DNA of 64,000 bases from positions 186,001-250,000 of the forward strand of contig CAWDAN010000007.1 in assembly GCA_963800335.1 (NCBI GenBank), written 5' to 3'. The notes under the pieces were generated by a model. The model had not been told where the DNA came from, ran no database searches, and worked only from the letters and a program-made list of their open reading frames with translations. Below are positions 26,785 through 34,913 of this stretch, piece after piece; within the stretch, counting starts at the first letter, position 1, and every line of letters starts with the position of its first letter. Source of the stretch: Flavisphingopyxis sp963800335 (lineage in GTDB: Bacteria > Pseudomonadota > Alphaproteobacteria > Sphingomonadales > Sphingomonadaceae). Both the position numbers and the translations under genes were made by a program.

Positions 26785-28985
26785 CGAAGATGGCGAAACC
26801 GACCAACATCTCCCCGCGCAATCGCTCGGGTAACGACAGCGATATCGATCAGATCGCCGAGGGCATCGAGCCCGAAGAAGCGCGCCGCCGCTATTTCAAC
26901 CGCGAACTGAGCTGGCTGGCGTTCAACAAGCGCGTCATGGAAGAGGCGAGCAACCCCGCGCATCCGTTGCTCGAACGCCTTCGCTTCCTGTCGATCTCGG
27001 GCAACAACCTCGACGAGTTCTTCATGGTCCGCGTCGCCGGCCTCAAGGGCCAGACTCTCCAGCAGATCGAATATCGCTCGATCGACGGGCGCACCCCGGC
27101 GCAGCAGCTTGCCGCGATCGAGACCGCATCGAGCGCGCTGATGGCCGACCAGCAGGCCGAATGGCACCGTATTTCCCGCGAACTGGCCGACGCGGGCGTG
27201 CTCGTCGCCGCCGACAAGGCCACTGCCGAACCGTGGCGCGAAGCGCTCGCCACGCTGTTCGATGAACAGGTGTTCGCTGTGCTGACCCCGCAGGCGCTCG
27301 ATCCGGCGCACCCGTTTCCGTTCATCCCCAATCGCGGCCTCAGCCTGGTGTTCGAACTCGTCCGCCGTACCGACGGCCATGCGATCAACGAGCTTGTCAT
27401 GATCCCCTCGTCGCTGCCGCGCTTCGTTCGCGTGCCGGGCGAGGCGCCGACCTATGTCGCGATCGAGACGTTGATCGACATGTTCTCCGACCGACTGTTC
27501 CCCGGCTACGAGGTTCAGGGGCGCGGCAGTTTCCGGATCATCCGCGACAGCGATATCGAGGTCGAGGAAGAGGCCGAGGATCTCGTCCGCTATTTCCGCA
27601 GCGCGATCAAACGCCGCCGCCGCGGGCGCGTGATCCGCATGGAAATCGACGCCAACATGCCTGCCGCCCTCGCCGACATGCTGCGCGATTCGGTCGTCGG
27701 GCATGATTCGATCATTATCGCAGTCGATGGCTTCATCGGCCCGGGCGCGCTCGAACAGGTCGTCGAGGAAGACCGGCCCGATCTCAAATTCCCCCCGTTC
27801 ACCGCGCGCTTCCCCGAACGGATCCGCGAACATGGCGGCGACTGCTTCGGCGCGATCAGCTCGAAGGACATCGTCGTCCACCATCCGTATGAAAGCTTCG
27901 ACGTCGTCGTCTCGTTCCTGCGCCAGGCAGCCGAAGACCCCGACGTCGTCGCGATCAAGCAGACGCTCTACCGCGCGGGCAAGCAGTCGGCGGTGATCCG
28001 TGCGTTGATCGATGCGGCCGAGGCGGGCAAGTCGGTCACTGCGGTGGTCGAACTGAAGGCGCGTTTCGACGAGGAGCAGAACCTGCTCTGGGCCAACCAG
28101 CTCGAACGCGCGGGCGTCCAGGTCGTCTACGGCTTCATCGAGTGGAAGACGCATGCCAAGATCTCGATGGTCGTCCGGCGCGAAGGCAGCGGCTACCGCA
28201 CCTACTGCCATTTCGGCACCGGCAACTATCACCCGGTCACCGCGCGCATCTATACCGACATCAGCTACTTCACCGCCGATCCGCGTGCCGGCCGCGATGC
28301 CGCGCGGCTGTTCAACTACATCACCGGCTATGTCGAGCCGCAGGGGCTTGAGCTCGTCACGATGTCGCCGCTCAACCTGCGCCACCGGCTGACCGAGCTG
28401 ATCGATGCCGAGATCGCCAATGTCGCGGCGGGCAAGGACGGTGCGCTGTGGGCCAAGATGAACAGCCTCGTCGATCGCGAGATCATCGACAAGCTCTACG
28501 AGGCGAGCGCCGCAGGTGTTTCGATCGACCTCATCGTGCGCGGCATCTGCTGCCTGCGCCCAGGGGTCAAAGGCCTGTCGGAGAATATCCGCGTCAAGTC
28601 TGTCGTCGGCCGCTTTCTCGAACATAGCCGTGTCTGGGCGTTCGGCAACGGCAAGGCGCTGCCCAATGACGGCGCGCGCGTATTCATCAGCTCGGCCGAC
28701 TGGATGCCGCGCAATTTCGACCGGCGCGTCGAATACATGATCCCGCTCGAAAACCCGACCGTCCACGACCAGGTGCTCGACCAGGTCCTGCTCGCCAATC
28801 TGATCGACAACGAACAGAGCTGGCGATTGCAGAGCGACGGCGAATATGTCCGCGTCGAACCTGGCGACAAGCCGTTCAACCTCCATCGCTATTTCATGAC
28901 CAACCCGTCGCTTTCGGGACGCGGCGCGGCGCTCGGGCGAAGCAAGGACGTGCCCAAGCTCGAACTCAGGCGGCGCAAAGCGTGA
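26781..28985 (+). CDS. ppk1: Polyphosphate kinase 1
   Basis: PPK1 reversibly polymerises the gamma-phosphate of ATP into polyphosphate. The 734-residue protein has the N domain (RYFNRELSWLAFNKRVMEEA), H domain and two PLD-like catalytic domains. The phospho-histidine lies in TYCHFGTGNYHPVTARIY, with metal/substrate residues around DISYFT and the second PLD motif near EHSRVWAFGNGKA. The start may be GTG at 26781 or ATG at 26790 (MAKPTNISP). Four-base overlaps join it to hdaA and ppx. Confidence 0.97.
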   Translation: MTKMAKPTNISPRNRSGNDSDIDQIAEGIEPEEARRRYFNRELSWLAFNKRVMEEASNPAHPLLERLRFLSISGNNLDEFFMVRVAGLKGQTLQQIEYRSIDGRTPAQQLAAIETASSALMADQQAEWHRISRELADAGVLVAADKATAEPWREALATLFDEQVFAVLTPQALDPAHPFPFIPNRGLSLVFELVRRTDGHAINELVMIPSSLPRFVRVPGEAPTYVAIETLIDMFSDRLFPGYEVQGRGSFRIIRDSDIEVEEEAEDLVRYFRSAIKRRRRGRVIRMEIDANMPAALADMLRDSVVGHDSIIIAVDGFIGPGALEQVVEEDRPDLKFPPFTARFPERIREHGGDCFGAISSKDIVVHHPYESFDVVVSFLRQAAEDPDVVAIKQTLYRAGKQSAVIRALIDAAEAGKSVTAVVELKARFDEEQNLLWANQLERAGVQVVYGFIEWKTHAKISMVVRREGSGYRTYCHFGTGNYHPVTARIYTDISYFTADPRAGRDAARLFNYITGYVEPQGLELVTMSPLNLRHRLTELIDAEIANVAAGKDGALWAKMNSLVDREIIDKLYEASAAGVSIDLIVRGICCLRPGVKGLSENIRVKSVVGRFLEHSRVWAFGNGKALPNDGARVFISSADWMPRNFDRRVEYMIPLENPTVHDQVLDQVLLANLIDNEQSWRLQSDGEYVRVEPGDKPFNLHRYFMTNPSLSGRGAALGRSKDVPKLELRRRKA

Positions 28986-30469
28986 CGCGCAAGTCGGCGG
29001 GCGTCGAGACGGTGCGCACCGCGATCATCGATATCGGCTCGAACTCGATCCGCCTAGTCGCTTATGCCGGCGCCCGTCGCGCGCCCGCCGTCGTGTTCAA
29101 CGAAAAGGTCATGGCGGGTCTCGGCAAGTCGCTGTCCGACGATGGCAGGATCGACGACAAGGCGTTCGCCCGCGGGATCAAGGCGCTCGACCGCTTCGCG
29201 ACCCTGTGCGACGAAATGCGGATCGACAGCGTCATCTGTGTCGCGACCGCAGCGGTGCGCGAAGCGGCCAACGGCCCCGAATTCATCGCTGCGGCAAACC
29301 GCCTCGGCCTCGATGTGCGGCTGCTCTCTGGCGCTGACGAGGCCGAGATTTCGGGCCTCGGCGTGCTCTCCTCGATCCCCGACGCCGACGGTATCGTCGC
29401 CGATCTTGGTGGCGGCAGCCTCGAACTCGTCCGCATTGCCAAGGGCAAGATTGGCCGCACTTCGTCGCTTCCGTTCGGCGTCTTGCGGCTCGCCGAAATA
29501 CGCGGCCACGGCGCCAAGGAGCTTGAACGCCGGGTCAAGGCAGCGCTCGCGAAGGAAGGCTGGACCGCAAAGGAAAGGGGGCTGCCGCTGTTTCTCGTCG
29601 GTGGCTCGCTGCGCAGCCTCGCGCGCGTCGACATGACGCTCAACAAACATCCGTTGCCAGTCATGCACCAGCATGAAATCCCGCTCGATTCGGGGCGCAA
29701 GCTGTCGCGCGTACTGGCGCATCTCGGGCCCGAACGGCTCGCGAAGATCCCCGACCTCAGCTTCTCGCGCATTCCGACGCTCGGTGACGCCGCGGCTTTG
29801 CTGTCGATCCTGATGCGCCAGCTCGAGACATCGCGGCTGATCGTCTCGTCGTCGGGCCTGCGCGAAGGCGTCTTGTACCAGGCGCTGCCCAAATCGGTGC
29901 GCAAGCAGGATCCGTTGCTCGCCGCAGTCGAGGCGCAGGGCGCGCGTTACGCCCGCTTCTCAGCCAACGGTCGCTTGCTCAATGACTGGATCGAACCGAT
30001 GTTCGCCGACGAGAGCGCGCTGGCGCACAAGCTGCGCCTCGCTGCGTGCCTGCTCAGCGATGTCGCGTGGAGCGCCAACCCCAGCTTCCGCGCCGAGCAC
30101 GGTCTGGAGGCCGCTCTGCACGGTAACTGGGGTGGAATCGACATCACCGGCCGCGTCGTCATGGGGCAGGCGCTCTACAGCTGCTATTCGGGTACGACCA
30201 AGCCGTTCAAGGGCATCCCGGTCAGCGTCAGCGAGGATGATATTCGCCAGGCGATCCGCTGGGGCCTCGCGATGCGACTGGCGCAACGCCTGTCGGGCGG
30301 GATTTCGGATATCCTCAGGCGATCGCAGCTCGAACTGGGCGAAGGGGCGGTCACGCTCGTCCTGCCAAGCGACCTGGCGGGTCTCTACGGAGAGGCTGTC
30401 GAACGACGCCTGCGCCAGTTCGCCGATACGATGACACGGTCCTATGCGATGCGCATCAGCGCAGCCTGA
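28982..30469 (+). CDS. ppx: Exopolyphosphatase / guanosine pentaphosphatase family (Ppx/GppA)
   Basis: 495-residue ASKHA-fold phosphatase that removes terminal phosphates from polyphosphate or pppGpp. The N-terminal domain shows AIIDIGSNSIRLV (phosphate loop), CVATAAVREAAN, SGADEAEISGLG and VADLGGGSLELVRI. A C-terminal helical domain follows. The start is GTG at 28982, overlapping ppk1 by four bases, so synthesis and breakdown enzymes are made from one message. Its stop touches the stop of the convergent I78 lipoprotein gene with no spacer. Confidence 0.94.
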   Translation: MTRKSAGVETVRTAIIDIGSNSIRLVAYAGARRAPAVVFNEKVMAGLGKSLSDDGRIDDKAFARGIKALDRFATLCDEMRIDSVICVATAAVREAANGPEFIAAANRLGLDVRLLSGADEAEISGLGVLSSIPDADGIVADLGGGSLELVRIAKGKIGRTSSLPFGVLRLAEIRGHGAKELERRVKAALAKEGWTAKERGLPLFLVGGSLRSLARVDMTLNKHPLPVMHQHEIPLDSGRKLSRVLAHLGPERLAKIPDLSFSRIPTLGDAAALLSILMRQLETSRLIVSSSGLREGVLYQALPKSVRKQDPLLAAVEAQGARYARFSANGRLLNDWIEPMFADESALAHKLRLAACLLSDVAWSANPSFRAEHGLEAALHGNWGGIDITGRVVMGQALYSCYSGTTKPFKGIPVSVSEDDIRQAIRWGLAMRLAQRLSGGISDILRRSQLELGEGAVTLVLPSDLAGLYGEAVERRLRQFADTMTRSYAMRISAA

Positions 30470-30838
30470 TCAGCCGCACGAAAAACCCGTGATGATGATC
30501 GCATTGTCGAGCTTCACGTTGATCCGGTCGCTGCGGTAATCCATCGTCACCACATCGTTCGGGCGGATCCAGCGCAGGCTGGCGGCGTTGGCGTCGCGCA
30601 GGATCGCCGATCCCAGCTCGCTCGTCGCCAGCTTGCCGACATATCCCGACAGGCGCTCGGTCGTGCATGTTTTGCCCGGCGTTTCCCCGCGCACCGGGAT
30701 ATTGTCCTCGCGCGCCATCCACTCTGCTTCGGATATGCTGCTATCGGTCTGGACGTTACCGTTCTTCACCGCGATGCAGCCGGTTAGCGAAAGGCACAGC
30801 ATGGCGGGAAGAATCAGCCATTTGCGATTGTCTGTCAT
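30470..30838 (-). CDS. Lipoprotein with peptidase inhibitor I78 domain
   Basis: 122-residue precursor with a lipobox LTGC (Cys21), so it is a membrane-anchored lipoprotein. The rest matches the I78 family: a Cys-containing CTTERLSGYVGKLA segment, then ASLRWIRPNDVVTMDYRSDRIN and a C-terminal GFSCG, so the two cysteines may form a disulfide. I78 proteins are small serine-peptidase inhibitors of the potato-inhibitor fold; inhibition here is inferred. The ATG overlaps the rnd stop, so it is probably co-transcribed with RNase D. Confidence 0.85.
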   Translation of the reverse strand: MTDNRKWLILPAMLCLSLTGCIAVKNGNVQTDSSISEAEWMAREDNIPVRGETPGKTCTTERLSGYVGKLATSELGSAILRDANAASLRWIRPNDVVTMDYRSDRINVKLDNAIIITGFSCG

Positions 30839-32010
30839 TCCTCAACCTCGGTCCGGCTCATCACCATCCTGCCGTTTCTGACGGTAAAACCCATCCGTCC
30901 CTCGACGAGTTCCAGCGCGTCCTTGCCGAACACGTCGAAGCGCCAGCCAGCCAGGATATCGAGCCCGTCGCGCTCGCCCGCCGCCAGTGCGTCGAGATCG
31001 CCCGCGCGGGTGATCAATTTCGACGCGACGTTCATCTCGCGGCTGCGGATCTTGAGCAATAGCTTGAGCAGGTCGGCAACGAGCGCGCCCTCCTTGCCGA
31101 GGCCGGGCGTGCGCGGACTGCGCGAAGGGATTTCGTCCTTCGACAGCGGTTCGGCGCGCTCGAGCGCATGCATCACGCGTTCGCCGATATCGTTCTTCGC
31201 CCACGCCGCCGACAGGCCGCGAACCTTGGCGAGGCCGGCCTGGTCGCGCGGCGGGTGCGTCGCGACGTCGGCAAGCGTTTCGTCCTTCATGATCCGGCCG
31301 CGCGGCATGTCCTTGCGCTGCGCTTCCTTCTCGCGCCAGGCGGCGAGCGCCTTTAGGCGCCCCAGCGCCTCGGGATTGCGTGATTGGAACTTGACGCGGC
31401 GCCAGGCATCGGCGGGCTCGGTGACGTAATTGGTCGGATCGGCGAGCCGCTCCATCTCGTCATTGAGCCACCAGCCGCGGTCGGTTTCCTTCAATTTCTC
31501 GATCATCATCGGGAAGATCGTCGACAGGTGCGTGACATCGGCAATGGCATATTCGATCTGGCGCGCGTCGAGCGGGCGACGGCTCCAGTCGGTAAAGCGC
31601 GCGCCCTTGTCTAGCTGGATACCGAGCCAGCCATCGACGAGGTTGGCATAGCCGACCTGTTCGGCCTGGCCGATTGCCATCGCGGCGATCTGCGTGTCGA
31701 ACAGCGGATGCGGCGTCGTGCCCGTCATCTTGCAGATGATTTCGAGATCCTGGCCGCCGGCGTGAACCACCTTGAGGACGTCCTCGTTCTTGGTCAGCAG
31801 GTCCATCAGCGGGGTGAGGTCGATATCCTTGGCCAGCGGGTCGATCGCAGCGGCCTCGTTCTGGTCGGCAATCTGGATCAGGCACAGGATCGGCCAGTAT
31901 GTGCTTTCGCGCATGAACTCGGTATCGACCGCGACGAACGGGGCTTCGGACAGGCGTTCGCACAGGTCGGCAAGCTCGCGAGAATCGGTGATGAGCGGGT
32001 GTATTTTCAT
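30835..32010 (-). CDS. rnd: Ribonuclease D
   Basis: 391-residue 3'-5' exoribonuclease that trims tRNA precursors. The DEDDy catalytic domain occupies about residues 1-180: FVAVDTEFMRES supplies Asp and Glu, VVHAGGQDLEI the second Asp, and an IEYAIADVTHL motif the Tyr/Asp. One or two HRDC domains follow (KALAAWREKEAQRKDMPRGR and a C-terminal copy). The start at 32010 (MKIHPLITDS) is the family start. It is divergent from aspS, and the downstream I78 lipoprotein gene overlaps its stop. Confidence 0.95.
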   Translation of the reverse strand: MKIHPLITDSRELADLCERLSEAPFVAVDTEFMRESTYWPILCLIQIADQNEAAAIDPLAKDIDLTPLMDLLTKNEDVLKVVHAGGQDLEIICKMTGTTPHPLFDTQIAAMAIGQAEQVGYANLVDGWLGIQLDKGARFTDWSRRPLDARQIEYAIADVTHLSTIFPMMIEKLKETDRGWWLNDEMERLADPTNYVTEPADAWRRVKFQSRNPEALGRLKALAAWREKEAQRKDMPRGRIMKDETLADVATHPPRDQAGLAKVRGLSAAWAKNDIGERVMHALERAEPLSKDEIPSRSPRTPGLGKEGALVADLLKLLLKIRSREMNVASKLITRAGDLDALAAGERDGLDILAGWRFDVFGKDALELVEGRMGFTVRNGRMVMSRTEVEE

Positions 32011-32054
32011 GGGGTATGCCACTAGCAGCAGGCTTTGCTTCGCGAAAGCGAACC

Positions 32055-32083
32055 TTGACAAATCGACCCGCGACCTGTGTTAG
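32055..32083 (+). promoter_or_regulatory. Candidate aspS promoter
   Basis: TTGACA at 32055-32060 and TGTTAG at 32078-32083 with a 17-base spacer, in the rnd/aspS divergent region. This gives an aspS leader of about 65 bases. Confidence 0.5.
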
Positions 32084-32154
32084 CCGCAGCCAAATGGCGC
32101 GCCCCGATCAACACGCGCACGCCAAATCCTTGGATCACCCGAAAGTCATTCCCT

Positions 32155-33972
32155 ATGCACGCCTATCGCACCCATGATTGCGCCCAGCTTCGCAAGACCG
32201 AAGTCGGCGATACCGTCCGCCTGTCGGGCTGGGTCCACCGCAAGCGCGATCATGGCAACCTGCTCTTCATCGACCTGCGCGATCACTACGGCATTACCCA
32301 GATCGTCACCGACAGCGATGCGCCCGCCTTTGCCGCACTCGACAAGGCGCGCGTCGAAAGCGTCCTGACCGTCACTGGCACCGTCGTCGCGCGCTCGGCC
32401 GAAACGGTCAATGCGGGCTTGCCAACCGGTGAGATCGAAGTGCGCGCCAACGACGTCGCCGTCCAGTCGCCCGCTGCCGAGCTGCCGATGCCCGTCGCCG
32501 GCGAGCAGGACTATCCTGAGGATATCCGCCTCAAATACCGCTATCTCGATCTGCGCCGTGAGCGGCTTCACGCCAACATCATGCTGCGCTCGAACGTGAT
32601 CGCCAGCCTGCGCCAGCGCATGGTGGCCCAGGGCTTTACCGAATTCCAGACGCCGATCCTCACCGCCAGCTCGCCCGAAGGCGCGCGCGACTATCTCGTC
32701 CCCAGCCGCGTCCATCCCGGCAAGTTCTACGCGCTGCCGCAGGCGCCGCAGATGTTCAAACAGCTGCTGATGGTCGCCGGCTTCGACAAGTATTTCCAGA
32801 TCGCGCCGTGCTTCCGCGATGAAGACGCGCGCGCCGATCGATCCCCAGGCGAATTCTACCAGCTCGATTTCGAGATGAGCTTCGTCACGCAGGAAGACGT
32901 CTTCCAGGCGATCGAGCCCGTGCTGGCTGGCGTGTTCGAGGAATTCTCGGGTGACAAGAGCGTCACCCCGGCGGGTGAATTCCCGCGCATCCCGTATCGC
33001 GAAGCGATGCTCAAATACGGCAGCGACAAGCCCGATTTGCGCAACCCGATCGTCATCTCGGACGTCGGCGACCATTTCAAGGGGTCGGGCTTCGGCCTGT
33101 TCGACAAGATCGTCGGATCGGGCGGCGTCGTCCGCGCGATCCCCGCGCCGGGCACCGCCGAAAAGAGCCGCAAGTTCTTCGACGAGATGAACGACTGGGC
33201 GCGCGGCGAAGGCTATGCGGGGCTCGGCTATGTCACGCGCAAGGGCGGCGACTTCGGCGGCCCGATCGCCAAGAACCACGGCGAAGAGGGCATGAAGGCG
33301 ATCTACGCCGAGCTCGGCCTCGGCGACGATGACGGCCTGTTCTTTGCCGCGGGCAAGGCTGGCGAAGCCGCCAAGCTCGCTGGGGCCGCGCGCACGCGCG
33401 TCGGCGAAAAGCTTGACCTCATCGAACAGGGCGCGTTCAAATTCTGCTGGATCGTCGATTTCCCGATGTTCGAATATGACGAGGACGCCAAGAAGGTCGA
33501 CTTCAGCCACAACCCCTTCTCGATGCCGCAGGGCGAGATGGAAGCGCTGGAAACGATGGACCCGCTCGACATCCTCGCGTGGCAGTACGACATCGTCTGC
33601 AACGGCGTCGAACTCTCCTCGGGCGCGATCCGTAACCACCGCCCCGACATCATGTACAAGGCGTTCGAGATCGCGGGCTATTCGCAGGCCGACGTCGACG
33701 CCAATTTCAGCGGCATGATCAACGCCTTCAAGTTCGGCGCACCGCCGCATGGCGGATCGGCGCCGGGCGTCGACCGCATCGTCATGCTGCTCGCCGACGA
33801 ACCCAATATCCGCGAAGTCGTCGTCTTCCCGATGAACCAGAAGGCCGAGGACCTGATGATGCAGGCCCCCGCGCCGGTCACCGACCGTCAGCTCAAGGAA
33901 CTCGGCTTGCGCATCGTCGACGGCCCCAAGGCCGACGGACCCGCTGTCGCAAAGGCCGTCGCGCCCGAGTAA
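32155..33972 (+). CDS. aspS: Aspartyl-tRNA synthetase
   Basis: Class II synthetase of 605 residues. The N-terminal OB-fold anticodon domain (about 1-110; RLSGWVHRKRDHGNLLFIDL) is followed by motif 1 (RQRMVAQGFTEFQTPIL), motif 2 (FRDEDARADRSPGEFYQLD), the bacterial GAD insertion domain (about 280-420) and motif 3 (GGSAPGVDRIVMLLA). The start at 32155 is MHAYRTHDCAQL. The enzyme may be discriminating or non-discriminating for tRNA-Asn; sequence inspection alone does not decide this. It follows rnd divergently, as in related genomes. Confidence 0.97.
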   Translation: MHAYRTHDCAQLRKTEVGDTVRLSGWVHRKRDHGNLLFIDLRDHYGITQIVTDSDAPAFAALDKARVESVLTVTGTVVARSAETVNAGLPTGEIEVRANDVAVQSPAAELPMPVAGEQDYPEDIRLKYRYLDLRRERLHANIMLRSNVIASLRQRMVAQGFTEFQTPILTASSPEGARDYLVPSRVHPGKFYALPQAPQMFKQLLMVAGFDKYFQIAPCFRDEDARADRSPGEFYQLDFEMSFVTQEDVFQAIEPVLAGVFEEFSGDKSVTPAGEFPRIPYREAMLKYGSDKPDLRNPIVISDVGDHFKGSGFGLFDKIVGSGGVVRAIPAPGTAEKSRKFFDEMNDWARGEGYAGLGYVTRKGGDFGGPIAKNHGEEGMKAIYAELGLGDDDGLFFAAGKAGEAAKLAGAARTRVGEKLDLIEQGAFKFCWIVDFPMFEYDEDAKKVDFSHNPFSMPQGEMEALETMDPLDILAWQYDIVCNGVELSSGAIRNHRPDIMYKAFEIAGYSQADVDANFSGMINAFKFGAPPHGGSAPGVDRIVMLLADEPNIREVVVFPMNQKAEDLMMQAPAPVTDRQLKELGLRIVDGPKADGPAVAKAVAPE

Positions 33973-34067
33973 TGCGTCGCGCGGAGCCGATCTGTCTCCG
34001 CGATCGCGTCATCTGAACTCGGGTCAGCAACGATAAGGTGGTTCGCTAACGCGAGCGCCGAGCCTAT

Positions 34068-34092
34068 GGATGCTGGAACAGGTTCAGCATGA
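34068..34092. repeat. Short palindromic intergenic repeat (REP-like)
   Basis: ATGCTG at 34070 and CAGCAT at 34085-34090 frame an inverted repeat of about 21 bases, with flanking GG and GACG. From memory, elements reading like this, or its reverse complement GTCATGCTGAACCTGTTCC, recur between genes in sphingomonads and other alphaproteobacteria. Only one copy is visible in this window. Confidence 0.6.
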
Positions 34093-34108
34093 CGGAGTGC
34101 GGCGCGCT

Positions 34109-34888
34109 ATGATCGACCTTTCCGACTATGAGAGCGGCACGTCGCCCAAGCACTACAAGCGCGATCTCAAGCGCCTGCAGGCCCGCCTCGAACGCATCCA
34201 TGTCGCGCATATCGTGCATGACGCCCACGCGGTGATCATGCTCGAGGGCTGGGACGCGGCGGGCAAGGGCGGGATCATCGAGCGAATGACCGCGGGCTGG
34301 GACCAGCGCCATTTCGAGGTCTATCCGATCGGCGCGCCGACTGCGGAGGAAAAGCGCCACGATTATCTCTGGCGCTTTCGCATCCATTTGCCACCGCCGC
34401 GCGAAATCACCGTGTTCGATCGCTCATGGTACGGCCGCGTTCTGGTAGAGCGCGTCGAAGGCTTTGCCAGCGAGGCCGAATGGCAGCGCGCCTATGACGA
34501 AATCAACGCCTTCGAAGCCGAAATCCAGGCGATGGGGATCACGCTGGTCAAGCTGTTCGTCCACATCACCCAGGACGAACAGGACAAGCGGCTCGCCAAG
34601 CGGCTCGACAATCCGTGGAAGCGGTGGAAGACCGGGGCGGAGGATTATCGCAACCGCGCCAAGCGCGACCAGTATTGCGCCGCGATGCACGACATGTTCG
34701 CCCGGACCGATACCGAAAATGCGCCGTGGTACGTGATTGCCGGAAACGACAAGAGGGCGGCGCGGATCGCGGCGCTGACGCACGTCGCCGATACGCTGGA
34801 GGCCGCGATCGACATGACTCCGCCGCCGCGCGACCCTGCGGTCGTCGCGCTGGCGCACGACGCGTTCGGTTACGAACCGAAGGAATGA
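34109..34888 (+). CDS. ppk2: Polyphosphate kinase 2 (PPK2) family protein
   Basis: 259-residue single-domain PPK2, a P-loop enzyme that uses polyphosphate to phosphorylate nucleotides (or the reverse). Walker A is EGWDAAGKGG. The lid/Walker B region is TVFDRSWYGRVLVERVEGF, and a basic stretch KRWKTGAEDYRNRAKRDQY binds polyphosphate. The start at 34109 (MIDLSDYESG) is preferred; an in-frame extension upstream reads through the REP-like repeat. Whether it prefers GDP, ADP or AMP cannot be told. It lies 5 kb from ppk1-ppx. Confidence 0.92.
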   Translation: MIDLSDYESGTSPKHYKRDLKRLQARLERIHVAHIVHDAHAVIMLEGWDAAGKGGIIERMTAGWDQRHFEVYPIGAPTAEEKRHDYLWRFRIHLPPPREITVFDRSWYGRVLVERVEGFASEAEWQRAYDEINAFEAEIQAMGITLVKLFVHITQDEQDKRLAKRLDNPWKRWKTGAEDYRNRAKRDQYCAAMHDMFARTDTENAPWYVIAGNDKRAARIAALTHVADTLEAAIDMTPPPRDPAVVALAHDAFGYEPKE

Positions 34889-34913
34889 CGCGACCTGGTC
34901 GCGCGTCGGCAGG

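Noticed and set aside
26643..28886. 747-codon open frame antisense to ppk1
   Set aside because: Shadow of the ppk1 third-codon GC bias; the sense protein is an unmistakable PPK1.
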